A stretch of DNA of 64,000 nt, taken from contig NZ_STFX01000010.1 of NCBI RefSeq assembly GCF_005222915.1, forward strand, positions 167,060 to 231,059. The letters are read 5' to 3'. The DNA comes from Rhizobium sp. FKL33 (GTDB lineage Bacteria > Pseudomonadota > Alphaproteobacteria > Rhizobiales > Rhizobiaceae). Positions within the stretch are counted from its first letter, which is position 1. Each line of letters begins with the position of its first letter. The position numbers and the translations under genes were made by a program. The notes beneath the pieces were generated by a model. That model was not told the DNA's origin and did not search any database. It saw nothing but the letters and a program-made list of their open reading frames with translations. Of this stretch, positions 27,532-36,568 are shown piece after piece.

Positions 27532-28224
27532 TCAGGCAGAGTCATCGCCGCGATCGCTTCGGCGCATGACGATGATGCCGCCGATGATGGTCAGCGCCGC
27601 CATGGCGAACCAGGTCAGCGCATATTGGAGGTGATGATTGGTAAAAGCGACGACGGTCAATCCGCCGACGGGATAGGCGTTCGGCGATCCCGAGGCGTCC
27701 GCGTCGATGAAATAGGGGGCGACGGACGTGAGATTTCGGGCCAAGGCGATTTCCGCGACGTCGCGCGAAAACCAGCGTCCTGCGGCAGCATCATTTGTGC
27801 GGAGGAAACCGCCTTTCGGCTCGGTCAGGCGAAGAAGCCCGGTCACGCTGACTTGGCCTGACGGAGCCAAGTAGGCCGCCTTGTCCTTGAAATCCTGGGT
27901 GATGAAGCCCCGGTTGACCAGAATGACCCGACCGTCATCCATCTTCATCGGCGTCATCACCCAGAAGCCGGGGCCGAGCTTGGTGACCGCCTGAGTCAGC
28001 GTGTCGGCATCCGGCATATAGGTCCCGTTCAGCCGGATGCGGCGATATTCGTCGTCGGATGTCACGGCTCGAGGCGGGTCCACAGGCTCCGCATGGATGC
28101 GCGCGTCGACCCGGGCGATGAGATCCTGTTTCCATTGAAGACGTTCGATCTGCCAGACGCCGAGGCCGACAAAGGTCAGGAAGGCGAGGCCCAGCAGGCC
28201 GAGAAGCAGGATGCGCTTGGTCAT
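27532..28224 (-). CDS. SURF1 family oxidase assembly protein
   Basis: A 230-residue inner-membrane protein with one N-terminal helix (ILLLGLLGLAFLTFVGLGVW) and one C-terminal helix (YALTWFAMAALTIIGGIIVM) around a periplasmic domain. RVILVNRGFI, GRWFSRDV and FTNHHLQYALTW are SURF1 signatures. SURF1 helps insert heme into haem-copper oxidases. It follows cyoABCD on the same strand but beyond a strong terminator, so it may rely on read-through or its own promoter. It is the normal partner of alphaproteobacterial cytochrome bo3 operons. Confidence 0.93.
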   Translation of the reverse strand: MTKRILLLGLLGLAFLTFVGLGVWQIERLQWKQDLIARVDARIHAEPVDPPRAVTSDDEYRRIRLNGTYMPDADTLTQAVTKLGPGFWVMTPMKMDDGRVILVNRGFITQDFKDKAAYLAPSGQVSVTGLLRLTEPKGGFLRTNDAAAGRWFSRDVAEIALARNLTSVAPYFIDADASGSPNAYPVGGLTVVAFTNHHLQYALTWFAMAALTIIGGIIVMRRSDRGDDSA

Positions 28225-28239
28225 GTCGTCTCTCCAAAC

Positions 28240-28272
28240 AAAAAGCCGCGGCGCAAGGATGAGCCGCGGCTT
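28240..28272 (-). terminator. intrinsic terminator after cyoD
   Basis: On the minus strand: AAGCCGCGGC, a 10-base loop, GCCGCGGCTT, then TTTG. The 10-bp GC-rich stem with a short T run follows the cyoD stop by about 35 bp and should end or attenuate the cyo transcript before SURF1. Confidence 0.8.
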
Positions 28273-28306
28273 CGCTGAGGCTTATACGCCTGATGTCGCA
28301 GCCCGG

Positions 28307-28711
28307 TTACGGCACGTTGCGCATCATTTCCGGCGACATCGGCATCATGTTGGTGTTGAGGTGATGCATGACCCAGAGCGAACCGGTCAGCGCGATCACC
28401 ACCAGAAGCAGGGTGAAGATGAGCGCCATGAAGGTCCAGCCGCCTTCCGACTTCAGGTTCATATGAAGGAAGTAGATCATGTGCACGACGATCTGCACAG
28501 CGCCGAAGCCCATGATCACCAGACCGGCGGCGAGCTTGTTGTCGCCGAACACATCCGCCATCACCACATAGAACGGGATCGCCGTGAGGATGACCGACAG
28601 GACGAAGCCCGTCATGTAACTCTTGAACGTGCCATGCGAGGCTTCATGCCCATGGCTATGGGCGTGATGGGTTTCCATGGCGTCCTCAGGTCCGTGAGAA
28701 TGCGCGCTCAT
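28307..28711 (-). CDS. cyoD: cytochrome bo3 ubiquinol oxidase subunit IV
   Basis: A 134-residue small oxidase subunit with three membrane helices ([60 protein letters not shown]). The ATG at 28711 overlaps the cyoC stop (ATGA) and gives the His-rich start [20 protein letters not shown]; the longer frame runs into cyoC. Subunit IV is needed for assembly and stability of the copper site in subunit I. It is the last gene before the terminator. Confidence 0.93.
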   Translation of the reverse strand: MSAHSHGPEDAMETHHAHSHGHEASHGTFKSYMTGFVLSVILTAIPFYVVMADVFGDNKLAAGLVIMGFGAVQIVVHMIYFLHMNLKSEGGWTFMALIFTLLLVVIALTGSLWVMHHLNTNMMPMSPEMMRNVP

Positions 28712-29328
28712 CCGATAACTCCGATCAGGTAAACGAGGGAGAAGACGCCGATCCAGACGACGTCGAGGAAGTGCCAGAACATCGACAGGCACATCAGGCG
28801 ACGCTTGTTTTCATGGATCAGGCCATGCATCGACACCTGCACCATCAGGGTGATCAGCCAGATGATGCCGAAGGTCACGTGCAGACCGTGAGTGCCGACC
28901 AGGGTGAAGAAGGCCGACAGGAAGGCGCTGCGCTGCGGGCCTGCGCCTTCATGGATCAGGTGGTTGAACTCATAGAGTTCGAGACCGAGGAAGGCCGCGC
29001 CGAACAGGCCGGTGATGCCGAGCCACAGCAGCGTGCCGCTTTTGTCGCCCTTTTCCATCCGGAGCATGGCGAAGCCATAGGTGATGGACGAGAAGAGCAG
29101 CATGGCGGTGTTGATCGCCACCAGCGGCAGGTCGAAGAGATCCGCCGGAGAAGGGCCGGCCGCGTAGTTGCGGCCGAGCACGGCATAGGTCGCGAAGAGG
29201 ATCGCGAAGATGAGGCAGTCGCTCATCAGATAGAGCCAGAAGCCCAGATTGGTGCTGTTCTCCGGATGATGCTCTTCCGTGAGGTAGAACTGCGGCTTGT
29301 CGGTGGAGGCTTGAGTTTGCGCGCTCAT
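28708..29328 (-). CDS. cyoC: cytochrome bo3 ubiquinol oxidase subunit III
   Basis: A 206-residue membrane protein with five helices, of normal CyoC length. [60 protein letters not shown] helices and [20 protein letters not shown] are conserved. It forms part of the proton-pumping terminal quinol oxidase. Two bases separate it from cyoB, and cyoD overlaps its end. Confidence 0.95.
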   Translation of the reverse strand: MSAQTQASTDKPQFYLTEEHHPENSTNLGFWLYLMSDCLIFAILFATYAVLGRNYAAGPSPADLFDLPLVAINTAMLLFSSITYGFAMLRMEKGDKSGTLLWLGITGLFGAAFLGLELYEFNHLIHEGAGPQRSAFLSAFFTLVGTHGLHVTFGIIWLITLMVQVSMHGLIHENKRRLMCLSMFWHFLDVVWIGVFSLVYLIGVIG

Positions 29329-29330
29329 GA

Positions 29331-31334
29331 TTACCCCTTGGCGGCCAGAAGCGCGGTGCGCTTGGCTTCGGTGTCGATCACTTCATCGGCAGGGATGTAG
29401 TAATCGCGCTTGTAGTTGAAGGTATGGCCGATCGACACCGCGAGGATGGCGACGAAGGACAGAGCCGCAAGCCACCAGATGTACCAGATCAGGGCGAAGG
29501 CCAACGCCACGCTGAGACCGCCGAGGATGACGCCCGTGCCGGTGTTCTTCGGCATGTGGATCGGCTTGAAGCCTTCCAGCGGGCGGGTGTAGCCGCGGCT
29601 CTTCATGTCATACCAGGCGTCGCTGTCATGGACGACGGGCGTGAAGGCGAAGTTGTAGTCCGGCGGCGGCGACGAGGTCGACCATTCGAGCGTGCGGCCG
29701 TTCCAGGGATCGCCGGTGACGTCGCGCAGTTCTTCGCGCTTGAAGAAGGAGACGACCAGCTGGATCACGAAGCAGCCGATGCCGGCGGCGATCAGCACCG
29801 CGCCGAAGGCGGCGATCACGAACCAGATCTGCAGCGAAGGATCCTCGAACTGGCTGAGGCGGCGGGTGACGCCCATCAGGCCGAGCACATAGAGCGGCAT
29901 GAAGGCGAAGTAGAAGCCGACGAGCCAGAACCAGAAGGACAGCTTGCCCCAGAACGGATCGAGCTTGAAGCCGAAGGCTTTCGGGAACCAGAAGTTCACG
30001 CCAGCGAGCAGGCCGAACACCACGCCGCCGATGATCACGTTGTGGAAGTGGGCGATCAGGAACAGCGAGTTGTGGAGCACGAAGTCGGCCGGGGGCACGG
30101 CGAGCAGAACGCCGGTCATGCCGCCGATCACGAAGGTCACCATGAAGCCGATCGTCCAGTACATCGGCACTTCGAAGCGAATGCGGCCGCGATACATGGT
30201 GAACAGCCAGTTGAACATCTTCGCGCCCGTCGGGATCGAGATGATCATCGTGGTGATGCCGAAGAACGAGTTCACGCTCGCGCCGGCGCCCATGGTGAAG
30301 AAGTGGTGGAGCCAGACGAGATAGCTGAGGATGGTGATGACGACGGTGGCGTAAACCATCGAGGCGTAGCCGAACAGGCGCTTGCCCGAGAAGGTCGAGA
30401 CGACTTCCGAGAAGATGCCGAAGGCCGGCAGGATCAGGATGTAGACTTCCGGGTGACCCCAGATCCAGATGAGGTTGACATACATCATCGGATTGCCGCC
30501 GAGGTCGTTGGTGAAGAAATTCGTGCCAACGTAACGGTCGAGGGACAGCAGAGCGAGGGTCGCCGTCAGGATCGGGAAGGTCGCGACGATCAGGATGTTT
30601 GTGCAGAGCGAGGTCCAGGTGAAGACCGGCATCTTCATCATGGTCATGCCCGGCGCGCGCATCTTGACGATGGTGGCGATCAGGTTGATGCCCGACAGCG
30701 TCGTGCCGACGCCGGCCACCTGCAGACCCCAGATATAATAGTCGACCCCGACGCCCGGGCTGTAATCAGCGCCCGACAGCGGCGGATAGGCCAGCCAGCC
30801 GGTGCGTGCGAATTCGCCGACGAACAGCGAAATCATGATGATCGCAGCGCCGGCAGCCGTCATCCAGAAGGAGAAGTTGTTGAGGAACGGGAACGACACG
30901 TCGCGCGCGCCGATCTGCAGCGGCACGACGAGGTTCATCAGACCCGTGACGAAGGGCATGGCCATGAAGAAGATCATGATCACGCCATGGGCGGTGAAGA
31001 CCTGGTCATAGTGGTGCGGCGGCAGGAAGCCTTCATTGCCGTTGAAGGCGATGGCCTGCTGGCCGCGCATCATCAGCGCGTCGGCAAAGCCGCGCAGCAG
31101 CATGATCAGCGCCAGGATCACATACATGATGCCGATCTTCTTGTGATCGACGGAGGTCAGCCAGTCGCGCCACAGCACGCCCCAGAGCTTGAAATAGGTC
31201 AGGAGCCCGAGCAATGCGACGCCGCCGACGGCGACGCCGGCGAAGGTCATGACAAGGATCGGCTCGTGATACGGGATCGCGTCCAGCGTCAGCCGGCCGA
31301 AAATGAGTTTCAGGAATTCAGGATCGGAAAACAT
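29331..31334 (-). CDS. cyoB: cytochrome bo3 ubiquinol oxidase subunit I
   Basis: A 667-residue catalytic subunit of usual length with about 15 helices. It binds low-spin haem b, haem o and Cu[21 protein letters not shown] holds the haem ligand, [20 protein letters not shown] holds the CuB His and the cross-linked Tyr, LHHFFTMGA gives the two other CuB His, and [20 protein letters not shown] holds the remaining haem ligands. It reduces oxygen to water using ubiquinol and pumps protons. Third-to-last gene of cyoABCD, with 2 bp to cyoC and 43 bp after cyoA. Confidence 0.97.
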   Translation of the reverse strand: MFSDPEFLKLIFGRLTLDAIPYHEPILVMTFAGVAVGGVALLGLLTYFKLWGVLWRDWLTSVDHKKIGIMYVILALIMLLRGFADALMMRGQQAIAFNGNEGFLPPHHYDQVFTAHGVIMIFFMAMPFVTGLMNLVVPLQIGARDVSFPFLNNFSFWMTAAGAAIIMISLFVGEFARTGWLAYPPLSGADYSPGVGVDYYIWGLQVAGVGTTLSGINLIATIVKMRAPGMTMMKMPVFTWTSLCTNILIVATFPILTATLALLSLDRYVGTNFFTNDLGGNPMMYVNLIWIWGHPEVYILILPAFGIFSEVVSTFSGKRLFGYASMVYATVVITILSYLVWLHHFFTMGAGASVNSFFGITTMIISIPTGAKMFNWLFTMYRGRIRFEVPMYWTIGFMVTFVIGGMTGVLLAVPPADFVLHNSLFLIAHFHNVIIGGVVFGLLAGVNFWFPKAFGFKLDPFWGKLSFWFWLVGFYFAFMPLYVLGLMGVTRRLSQFEDPSLQIWFVIAAFGAVLIAAGIGCFVIQLVVSFFKREELRDVTGDPWNGRTLEWSTSSPPPDYNFAFTPVVHDSDAWYDMKSRGYTRPLEGFKPIHMPKNTGTGVILGGLSVALAFALIWYIWWLAALSFVAILAVSIGHTFNYKRDYYIPADEVIDTEAKRTALLAAKG

Positions 31335-31377
31335 GGATGTCTCGTCCGTTCATCGAATGGGGCGCTGAGACGCCAGT

Positions 31378-32586
31378 TCAAGGATTGATCTGCGCGGGCG
31401 CAGGATCGTTGCTTTGCGGCTGGGCTCCGGCCGGCGCGCTCTGCGAGGGCGCGGCTTCTGCGGGCGCCTGCTCGGGCGCGCCGGTTTCCGTTCCCTCCGG
31501 AGCCTCATGCGACTTGGCCGGATTGCCGGTGGCGGGGAAAGTCGGGCTCAGGCCGTTCAGCGCATCGGTTTTGTGGTAGGGGCCCTGCGTGTAGTGGAAC
31601 TTCTCGTAGAAATCGGTGTAGCGATTGTCATAGCGAAGCTGGTCGCGGGAGACTTCAGGCTCCTTGCCGCCGCCGCCCATGCGGTCGATGTGCATGACTT
31701 CGTCGACGCAGACGGAACCCGGCGCGGTGCAGAGATTAACGATGCGGTGGAAGAGGTCCTGCTGATAGCCGCTGTAATAGGTCGCGGGCACCTTCTCGCT
31801 CGGCTTTTCGAGTTTGAAATAGGCGTCCATGTTCAGCATGGTCCCGCGCGACTTGACGGTGGCGACCCACTGCTCGAAGCCGTCATGACCCAGCGCATGG
31901 AACTTGAAGCGCATATGCGAGAAGCCGGCGCCGGAATAATTGGCGGAGAAGCCTTCGAAAACGCCTTCCTTGTTGATGACGGCGTGCAGCTTGGTCTGCA
32001 TGCCGGGCATCGCATAGATCTGGCCGGCGAGCGCCGGGACATAGAAGGAGTTCATCACCGACGTGCCGGTGATCGTGAAGCTGATCGGCCGGTCGATCGG
32101 GGCGGCCAGTTCGTTGACAGTGGCGACGCCCTGCTCGGGATAGAAGAACAGCCACTTCCAGTCGAGCGCGACCACCTGCACCTCGAGCGGCTTCACATCG
32201 GCCGGCACCGGACGATTGGCGTCGATGCGGTCGAGCGGGCGATAGGGATCGAGCTTGTGCGTGGAGATCCAGGTGATGGCGCCGAGCGCGATGATGATCA
32301 TCAGCGGGGCGGCCCAGATCACCACTTCGAGCCGCATCGAATGATGCCACTCGGGCGCGTAGACGGCCTTGTCGTTGCTGCGGCGATAATGCCAGGCGAA
32401 ATAGAGCGTCATGATGATCACCGGAATGATGATCAGAAGCATCAACCCGGTCGACACCAGGATCAGATCCCGCTGCTGCATGGCGATATCGCCCGAAGGA
32501 GACATGACGACCATGTCGCATCCTGCCAAAGCGAGAAGCATTGCCAGACCAAGGAGATGACAGGAAAACTTCAGCAGTTTTTGCAC
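31378..32586 (-). CDS. cyoA: cytochrome bo3 ubiquinol oxidase subunit II
   Basis: A 402-residue lipoprotein subunit starting with GTG. The signal ends in the lipobox LAGC (Cys23), followed by two membrane helices and a periplasmic cupredoxin domain lacking the CuA cysteines, as expected for a quinol oxidase. It is about 85 residues longer than E. coli CyoA because of a Pro/Ala/Glu-rich C-terminal tail (GNPAKSHEAPEGTETGAPEQ and onward) and an extra segment with two cysteines (LCTAPGSVCVDEV) near the haem-facing side. First gene of the operon, with an FNR/FixK box 15 bp upstream. Confidence 0.95.
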   Translation of the reverse strand: MQKLLKFSCHLLGLAMLLALAGCDMVVMSPSGDIAMQQRDLILVSTGLMLLIIIPVIIMTLYFAWHYRRSNDKAVYAPEWHHSMRLEVVIWAAPLMIIIALGAITWISTHKLDPYRPLDRIDANRPVPADVKPLEVQVVALDWKWLFFYPEQGVATVNELAAPIDRPISFTITGTSVMNSFYVPALAGQIYAMPGMQTKLHAVINKEGVFEGFSANYSGAGFSHMRFKFHALGHDGFEQWVATVKSRGTMLNMDAYFKLEKPSEKVPATYYSGYQQDLFHRIVNLCTAPGSVCVDEVMHIDRMGGGGKEPEVSRDQLRYDNRYTDFYEKFHYTQGPYHKTDALNGLSPTFPATGNPAKSHEAPEGTETGAPEQAPAEAAPSQSAPAGAQPQSNDPAPAQINP

Positions 32587-32601
32587 GTCTCTCGAACCTC
32601 T

Positions 32602-32615
32602 TTGATTTATATCAA
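32602..32615. promoter_or_regulatory. FNR/FixK (Anr-type) box upstream of cyoA
   Basis: TTGATTTATATCAA is a perfect match to the FNR-family consensus TTGATnnnnATCAA. Its near edge is only 15 bp from the cyoA start codon, so it must lie at or downstream of the promoter core. That position fits repression of this oxidase when oxygen falls, a known behaviour for cyo operons. Confidence 0.82.
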
Positions 32616-32954
32616 GCCGCGCCTAAACCACACCAGGCGTTAACAAAATGCGGTGTCTTGTCGCATTGCGGAAGAAATATCGCGTTGCCGCAAACTGCAA
32701 AATTCTAACATTGCGCGAGCGAGCCGGACTCGAAGGGCCAAAGCTGTATTTTTGAAACCCGGGTGACAATCGTCAAGCCGCGCGGGAAAACAGTCGTTAT
32801 TCCCGTGAGATAGCCAGCTGCCGAACTGTGCATGTTTTTGCCTCCTAATGCAATCGCAAGTGAACTTTTTGGACTTTTGGGCCTTGATATCGCTGCGAAC
32901 TTGATCATGATCATCTCGGGACGCTTTGTCACAGGAGCGTAGGAGGAGAAAAGA
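32616..32954. other. intergenic region between cyoA and the MHS transporter
   Basis: This 339-bp stretch is less GC-rich than its surroundings and holds the divergent promoters of cyoA and the transporter gene. No coding frame with family similarity is visible; an open minus frame here lacks codon bias and overlaps the transporter. AGGAGGAGAAAAGA directly before 32955 is the transporter ribosome binding site. Confidence 0.6.
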
Positions 32955-34307
32955 ATGAACACAGCTACGGAATATGACGGCCCCTCGTCATCGGCGCTCG
33001 AACGCGACGCCCGGCTCATCCACGACGACAAGCCGGTGTCGCCTGGCAGCATCGCGCTTGGCGTCGTCCTCGGGCGCATGTCCGAGTTTTTTGACTTCTT
33101 TGTTTACGGCCTTGCCTCGGTGCTGGTTTTCCCGCAGGTGTTTTTTCCCTTCGCGCCCGACCGGCTAACAGGCACGCTCTATTCCTTTGCGATCTTTTCG
33201 CTGGCCTTTATCGCCCGCCCGGTGGGATCGGTGATTTTCCAGGCGATCGACCGGCGCTATGGGCGCGGCACGAAGCTGACGATCGCGCTGTTCATCCTCG
33301 GCGGCTCCACGGCGGCGATCGCCTTCCTTCCCGGCTACGAATCGATCGGCGTCGCCTCGATCTATCTTCTGGCGCTGTTTCGTCTGGGTCAGGGCTTTGC
33401 GCTCGGCGGCGCCTGGGATGGACTCGCATCGCTGCTGGCGCTGAATGCGCCCGAAAACAAGCGCGGCTGGTATGCGATGATTCCGCAGTTGGGCGCGCCG
33501 ATCGGTTTCGCGTTGGCGAGCGCTCTGTTCGGCTATTTCGTCGCCAATCTCGCCGATGCGGACTTCCTCAGCTGGGGTTGGCGCTATCCTTTCTTCGTGG
33601 CGTTCGCCATCAATGTGGTGGCCCTGTTCGCTCGACTTCGCATCGTGATGACGAAGGAATTCGGCGATCTGCTTGAAGAAAACGAATTGAGCGCAGCGCC
33701 CATCAAGGACGTGCTTCGCCTGCATGGCCGCGATATTCTGATCGGCGCTTTCGTGCCGCTCGCAAGCTTCGCCATGTTCCATCTTGTGACCATCTTCCCG
33801 CTCAGCTGGATGAACCTCTATGGCGAACAGGCGATCTCCGATTTCCTGTGGGTGCAGGTGATCGGCGCCGCTGTCGGCGTGCTGACGGTTATCGCTTCTG
33901 GACTGCTGGCCGACCAGATCGGTCGCCGCAGCCAGCTCGGCATCGCCGCCGTGATCATCGCCGCCTTCTCGTTCCTCGGTCCGAAGCTGCTCGGCAGCGG
34001 TTCGGCGGGACACGACGCCTTCGTGATCATCGGGTTCGGCGTGCTGGGCCTGTCCTTCGGCCAGTCGACCGGTTCAGTGTCGTCGCGATTCTCGCGCGGC
34101 TACCGCTATACCGGCGCGGCTTTCACCTCCGACCTCGCCTGGCTGCTGGGCGCAGGCTTTGCGCCGCTGGTGGCGCTCAGCCTCGCGGCCAATTACGGAT
34201 TGGAATATGTCGGTTTCTATCTTCTGTCGGGCGCGCTCTGTACGCTGATTGCGCTCTATTTCAACAAGCTGATCGAGCCGGCCGACCGGCAGCGAAAGGT
34301 GCGTTGA
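32955..34307 (+). CDS. MFS transporter, metabolite:proton symporter (MHS) type
   Basis: A 450-residue twelve-helix transporter starting MNTATEYDGPSSSALERDAR after a strong ribosome binding site. ALGVVLGRMSEFFDFFVYGL and FSLAFIARPVGSVIFQAIDR, RRYGRGTKLTIALFILGGST and RLGQGFALGGAWDG are typical of MHS (ProP/KgtP/ShiA) symporters for organic acids and osmolytes. It stands alone between the cyo promoter and a terminator. The substrate is unknown; the proximity to cyo does not prove a link. Confidence 0.88.
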   Translation: MNTATEYDGPSSSALERDARLIHDDKPVSPGSIALGVVLGRMSEFFDFFVYGLASVLVFPQVFFPFAPDRLTGTLYSFAIFSLAFIARPVGSVIFQAIDRRYGRGTKLTIALFILGGSTAAIAFLPGYESIGVASIYLLALFRLGQGFALGGAWDGLASLLALNAPENKRGWYAMIPQLGAPIGFALASALFGYFVANLADADFLSWGWRYPFFVAFAINVVALFARLRIVMTKEFGDLLEENELSAAPIKDVLRLHGRDILIGAFVPLASFAMFHLVTIFPLSWMNLYGEQAISDFLWVQVIGAAVGVLTVIASGLLADQIGRRSQLGIAAVIIAAFSFLGPKLLGSGSAGHDAFVIIGFGVLGLSFGQSTGSVSSRFSRGYRYTGAAFTSDLAWLLGAGFAPLVALSLAANYGLEYVGFYLLSGALCTLIALYFNKLIEPADRQRKVR

Positions 34308-34319
34308 ACACAAAACGCG

Positions 34320-34351
34320 ATCCGGCCGCCTTCGGGCGGCCGGATTATTTT
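34320..34351 (+). terminator. intrinsic terminator after the MHS transporter (possibly bidirectional)
   Basis: An 11-bp perfect stem (ATCCGGCCGCC / GGCGGCCGGAT) closes a TTCG loop and is followed by TATTTTAA. It begins 13 bp after the transporter stop. A-rich sequence on the other side lets it also terminate the opposing DUF3429 transcript, which ends at 34350. Confidence 0.9.
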
Positions 34352-34778
34352 AAGCAGCAATCGCGATGAGTGCGTATGAGGCGAGAACGATGGCGCTGAT
34401 ATTGCGCCTGAGGGTGAAATACCAATCCGGCTGCGCCGAAGCTTTGCGGAGCCGCCAATCCAGCGCCAGGAGCAGAGCGAATGCGCCGGCCTGAAGCGCG
34501 ATGCCGAGGCCCAGCGGTCCCGGCATGAGCATCGCCGCCCAGGCCGCGAGCGCCGCGACATTGCTGAGAACCAGGAGCTTCGGCGCCTCCACGCTTGTCG
34601 CCTGAGCTTGCGACCAGATTGTCCCACCCATGAAGCCTGCGATCACGGCGCCATAAGCGATGAAGGCGTTCACCGTCCAACCTTTCTGGGCTCCTGCCGC
34701 GACCATCACGGCAAGGCCAACGAAAGGTATGCCGCCGCAATAGGTGAGCGCCTGGGTCAGTCGCTTTTCGCCATACAT
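34350..34778 (-). CDS. DUF3429 family membrane protein
   Basis: A 142-residue protein with four predicted helices: LTYCGGIPFVGLAVMVAAGA, VNAFIAYGAVIAGFMGGTIW, LVLSNVAALAAWAAMLMPGP and LGIALQAGAFALLLALDWRL. The ...YGAVIAGFMGGTIW... and DWYFTLRRN patterns match DUF3429, a family of unknown function common in proteobacteria. Two bases separate it from the FAD oxidoreductase gene, so the two are co-transcribed. Confidence 0.83.
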   Translation of the reverse strand: MYGEKRLTQALTYCGGIPFVGLAVMVAAGAQKGWTVNAFIAYGAVIAGFMGGTIWSQAQATSVEAPKLLVLSNVAALAAWAAMLMPGPLGLGIALQAGAFALLLALDWRLRKASAQPDWYFTLRRNISAIVLASYALIAIAA

Positions 34779-34780
34779 GG

Positions 34781-35758
34781 TCAGGTCTCCCTCAGCGTTT
34801 CAGCAACCGCCCGCGATAGATGCTGTGCGCTTTGAAAGGCGCATTCCACCCGGCCGCCCAGGCACCAGTCGCCGGCGGCGGCCAATCCGAGCTCGGCATC
34901 GATCAGAAATGGCGCACCCAGTGGCTTTTCCACATTGGCGTAGCGCCAGCGATGCAGATCGCGATGAGGAGCATCGGAATAGTTCTCGCCGGTCAGTTCC
35001 GCAACGCCGGCCAAGAGCTCGTGGGCAATCCAGTTACGATCCTCGTCCATATGCGCGTCCGCCCAATCATTGCGGCTGTGGATGACCAGGCATGGCGGCC
35101 CCTCGCGTCCGGGCTTGGAACTGTTGAGCGCGATCCAGCCCACTACGGGATGATGCGCGCGGATGGCCGCTGCTTCGAGCAATGGCTGCCGGTCGAGGCC
35201 GATCATCAATGTGAAACAGCCGCTCATTCGAACTTGCGCCAGTCGGTCCGCACCCGAGAATTCCGGCGGCAGGAGCCGCGCCGTCTGTGGCGCGGGCGCT
35301 GTGGAGATCACCCAATCGAAGGGGCCGGATGGTGCGTCTGTCTTATCGGTCAGAAGCCAGCGCCCGCTTTCTTTGCGAAGGGCCGAAATCTCCGTCGTAC
35401 ATCTGATATCGAGATCCTGTCCGATCGCGCGGGCGAGGCCGTTCATGCCGGGCGCGCCGACGAAACGACGGTCTTCGCTCTTCGTCGCCCCTGGCCTGCG
35501 ATCGTCGATCTCGACGGGCCAAAGAGCCGTTGCGCCCAGGCGCATCGTCTCTTCCGTCAGCGCCAGAAAAGCCGGATCGCGGGCCGTGAAATATTGTGCT
35601 CCATGATCGAAGCGATAGCCGCTGCGGCGACGTTCCGCCATGCGGCCGCCGAGGCCCCTGCTTTTCTCGAATACCGTGACATCGGCGACGCCCCGGAGCT
35701 GGCTGGCCAATGTGAGACCGGCAAGGCCTGCGCCGATGACGGCTATGTTCGTTTGCAT
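34781..35758 (-). CDS. FAD-dependent amine oxidase/renalase-like oxidoreductase
   Basis: A 325-residue flavoprotein. The ATG at 35758 is chosen because GGAGA lies nine bases upstream and MQTNIAVIGAGLAGLTLASQ begins at once with the FAD GxGxxG; a GTG at 35767 is also open. FEKSRGLGGRMAERR, FDHGAQYFTARDPAF and the C-terminal LGLAAAGDWCLGGRVECAFQ are typical of the small renalase-like FAD/NAD(P)-binding family. The bacterial substrates are poorly known. It shares a transcript with DUF3429. Confidence 0.87.
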   Translation of the reverse strand: MQTNIAVIGAGLAGLTLASQLRGVADVTVFEKSRGLGGRMAERRRSGYRFDHGAQYFTARDPAFLALTEETMRLGATALWPVEIDDRRPGATKSEDRRFVGAPGMNGLARAIGQDLDIRCTTEISALRKESGRWLLTDKTDAPSGPFDWVISTAPAPQTARLLPPEFSGADRLAQVRMSGCFTLMIGLDRQPLLEAAAIRAHHPVVGWIALNSSKPGREGPPCLVIHSRNDWADAHMDEDRNWIAHELLAGVAELTGENYSDAPHRDLHRWRYANVEKPLGAPFLIDAELGLAAAGDWCLGGRVECAFQSAQHLSRAVAETLRET

Positions 35759-35821
35759 GGATTTCACTCTCCGCCGCGCGGCTGCATTTGGAAGTTTCTA
35801 CGCGGCGGCGTCTGCCGAGGA

Positions 35822-36568
35822 TTAGGGCGTGAGCCCTTTGCCATCAAGCCAATCGCGGATCAGCGTTTTGAGCCGCGCGCCGTCGAAGCTCGGAAAATGT
35901 CCGCCATGCACGAGCCGAACCGGCAGATCATGCAGACGTTTCATCGAGGCGACATAGTGCTTGGGATTGGCGTGATAGGTGTCCTCGATCAGCGGGCCGT
36001 CATAGACGATGTCTCCGGAGAACAGCATCTCCGTCGCCTTCTCATAGAGCGCAATGCCGCCCGGGGAATGGCCGGGCGTATGAATCACCTCGAAATGGCG
36101 ATCGCCGAGATCGATGACGTCGCCGTCTTCGAGAATGCGGGTCGCGGGCGCGGCTTTGACCCCGTAGCATTTCGAGCAATAGGGCTCCGGCGGCAGTGCG
36201 TCGAAGATCTCGTCGGTCACGTAGGGATCGGCAAGCGTATTGGCGCGGGTCGGGTTTGCCAGCAGATCCGCCTCCGCCGCATGCACCGCCCGGCATTCGA
36301 ACTCGTGATGGCAGCCGATGTGATCGAAATGGGTATGGCTGGCCACTGCTATCAGGTCGCGTTCACTCACCAGCGGGACCCATTCCCTCAGCGACACCAC
36401 GCCCATGCCGCTGTCGACCAGCATGTCTCGATCCCGCCCGCGCACATGCCAAATGTTGCAGCGGTAGAATTCTTGGATGAAGGGCTCGGAGATGGCGGTG
36501 ACGCCGTCGGCAAGCCTGCGGATGGCGTACCAGTCTTCAGGCATCACTCTTTTCATGTCAGACCTCAT
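35822..36568 (-). CDS. metallo-beta-lactamase fold hydrolase
   Basis: A 248-residue MBL-fold enzyme. The metal motif HTHFDHIG is at ASHTHFDHIGCHHEF, with further ligands in HTPGHSPGGIALY, FSGDIVYDG and the C-terminal VHGGHFPSF. A Cys pair (PPEPYCSKCYGVK) in an insertion could bind another metal. The ATG at 36568 overlaps the potA-like stop (ATGA), placing it as last gene of the polyamine transporter operon; an ATG at 36556 is an alternative. It probably hydrolyses a thioester, lactone or lactam derived from the imported compound. Confidence 0.86.
   Translation of the reverse strand: MRSDMKRVMPEDWYAIRRLADGVTAISEPFIQEFYRCNIWHVRGRDRDMLVDSGMGVVSLREWVPLVSERDLIAVASHTHFDHIGCHHEFECRAVHAAEADLLANPTRANTLADPYVTDEIFDALPPEPYCSKCYGVKAAPATRILEDGDVIDLGDRHFEVIHTPGHSPGGIALYEKATEMLFSGDIVYDGPLIEDTYHANPKHYVASMKRLHDLPVRLVHGGHFPSFDGARLKTLIRDWLDGKGLTP

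Noticed and set aside
29424..31388. 654-residue plus-strand frame opposite cyoB
   Set aside because: Glu/Asp/His-rich shadow with no family motif; cyoB on the minus strand is unmistakable.
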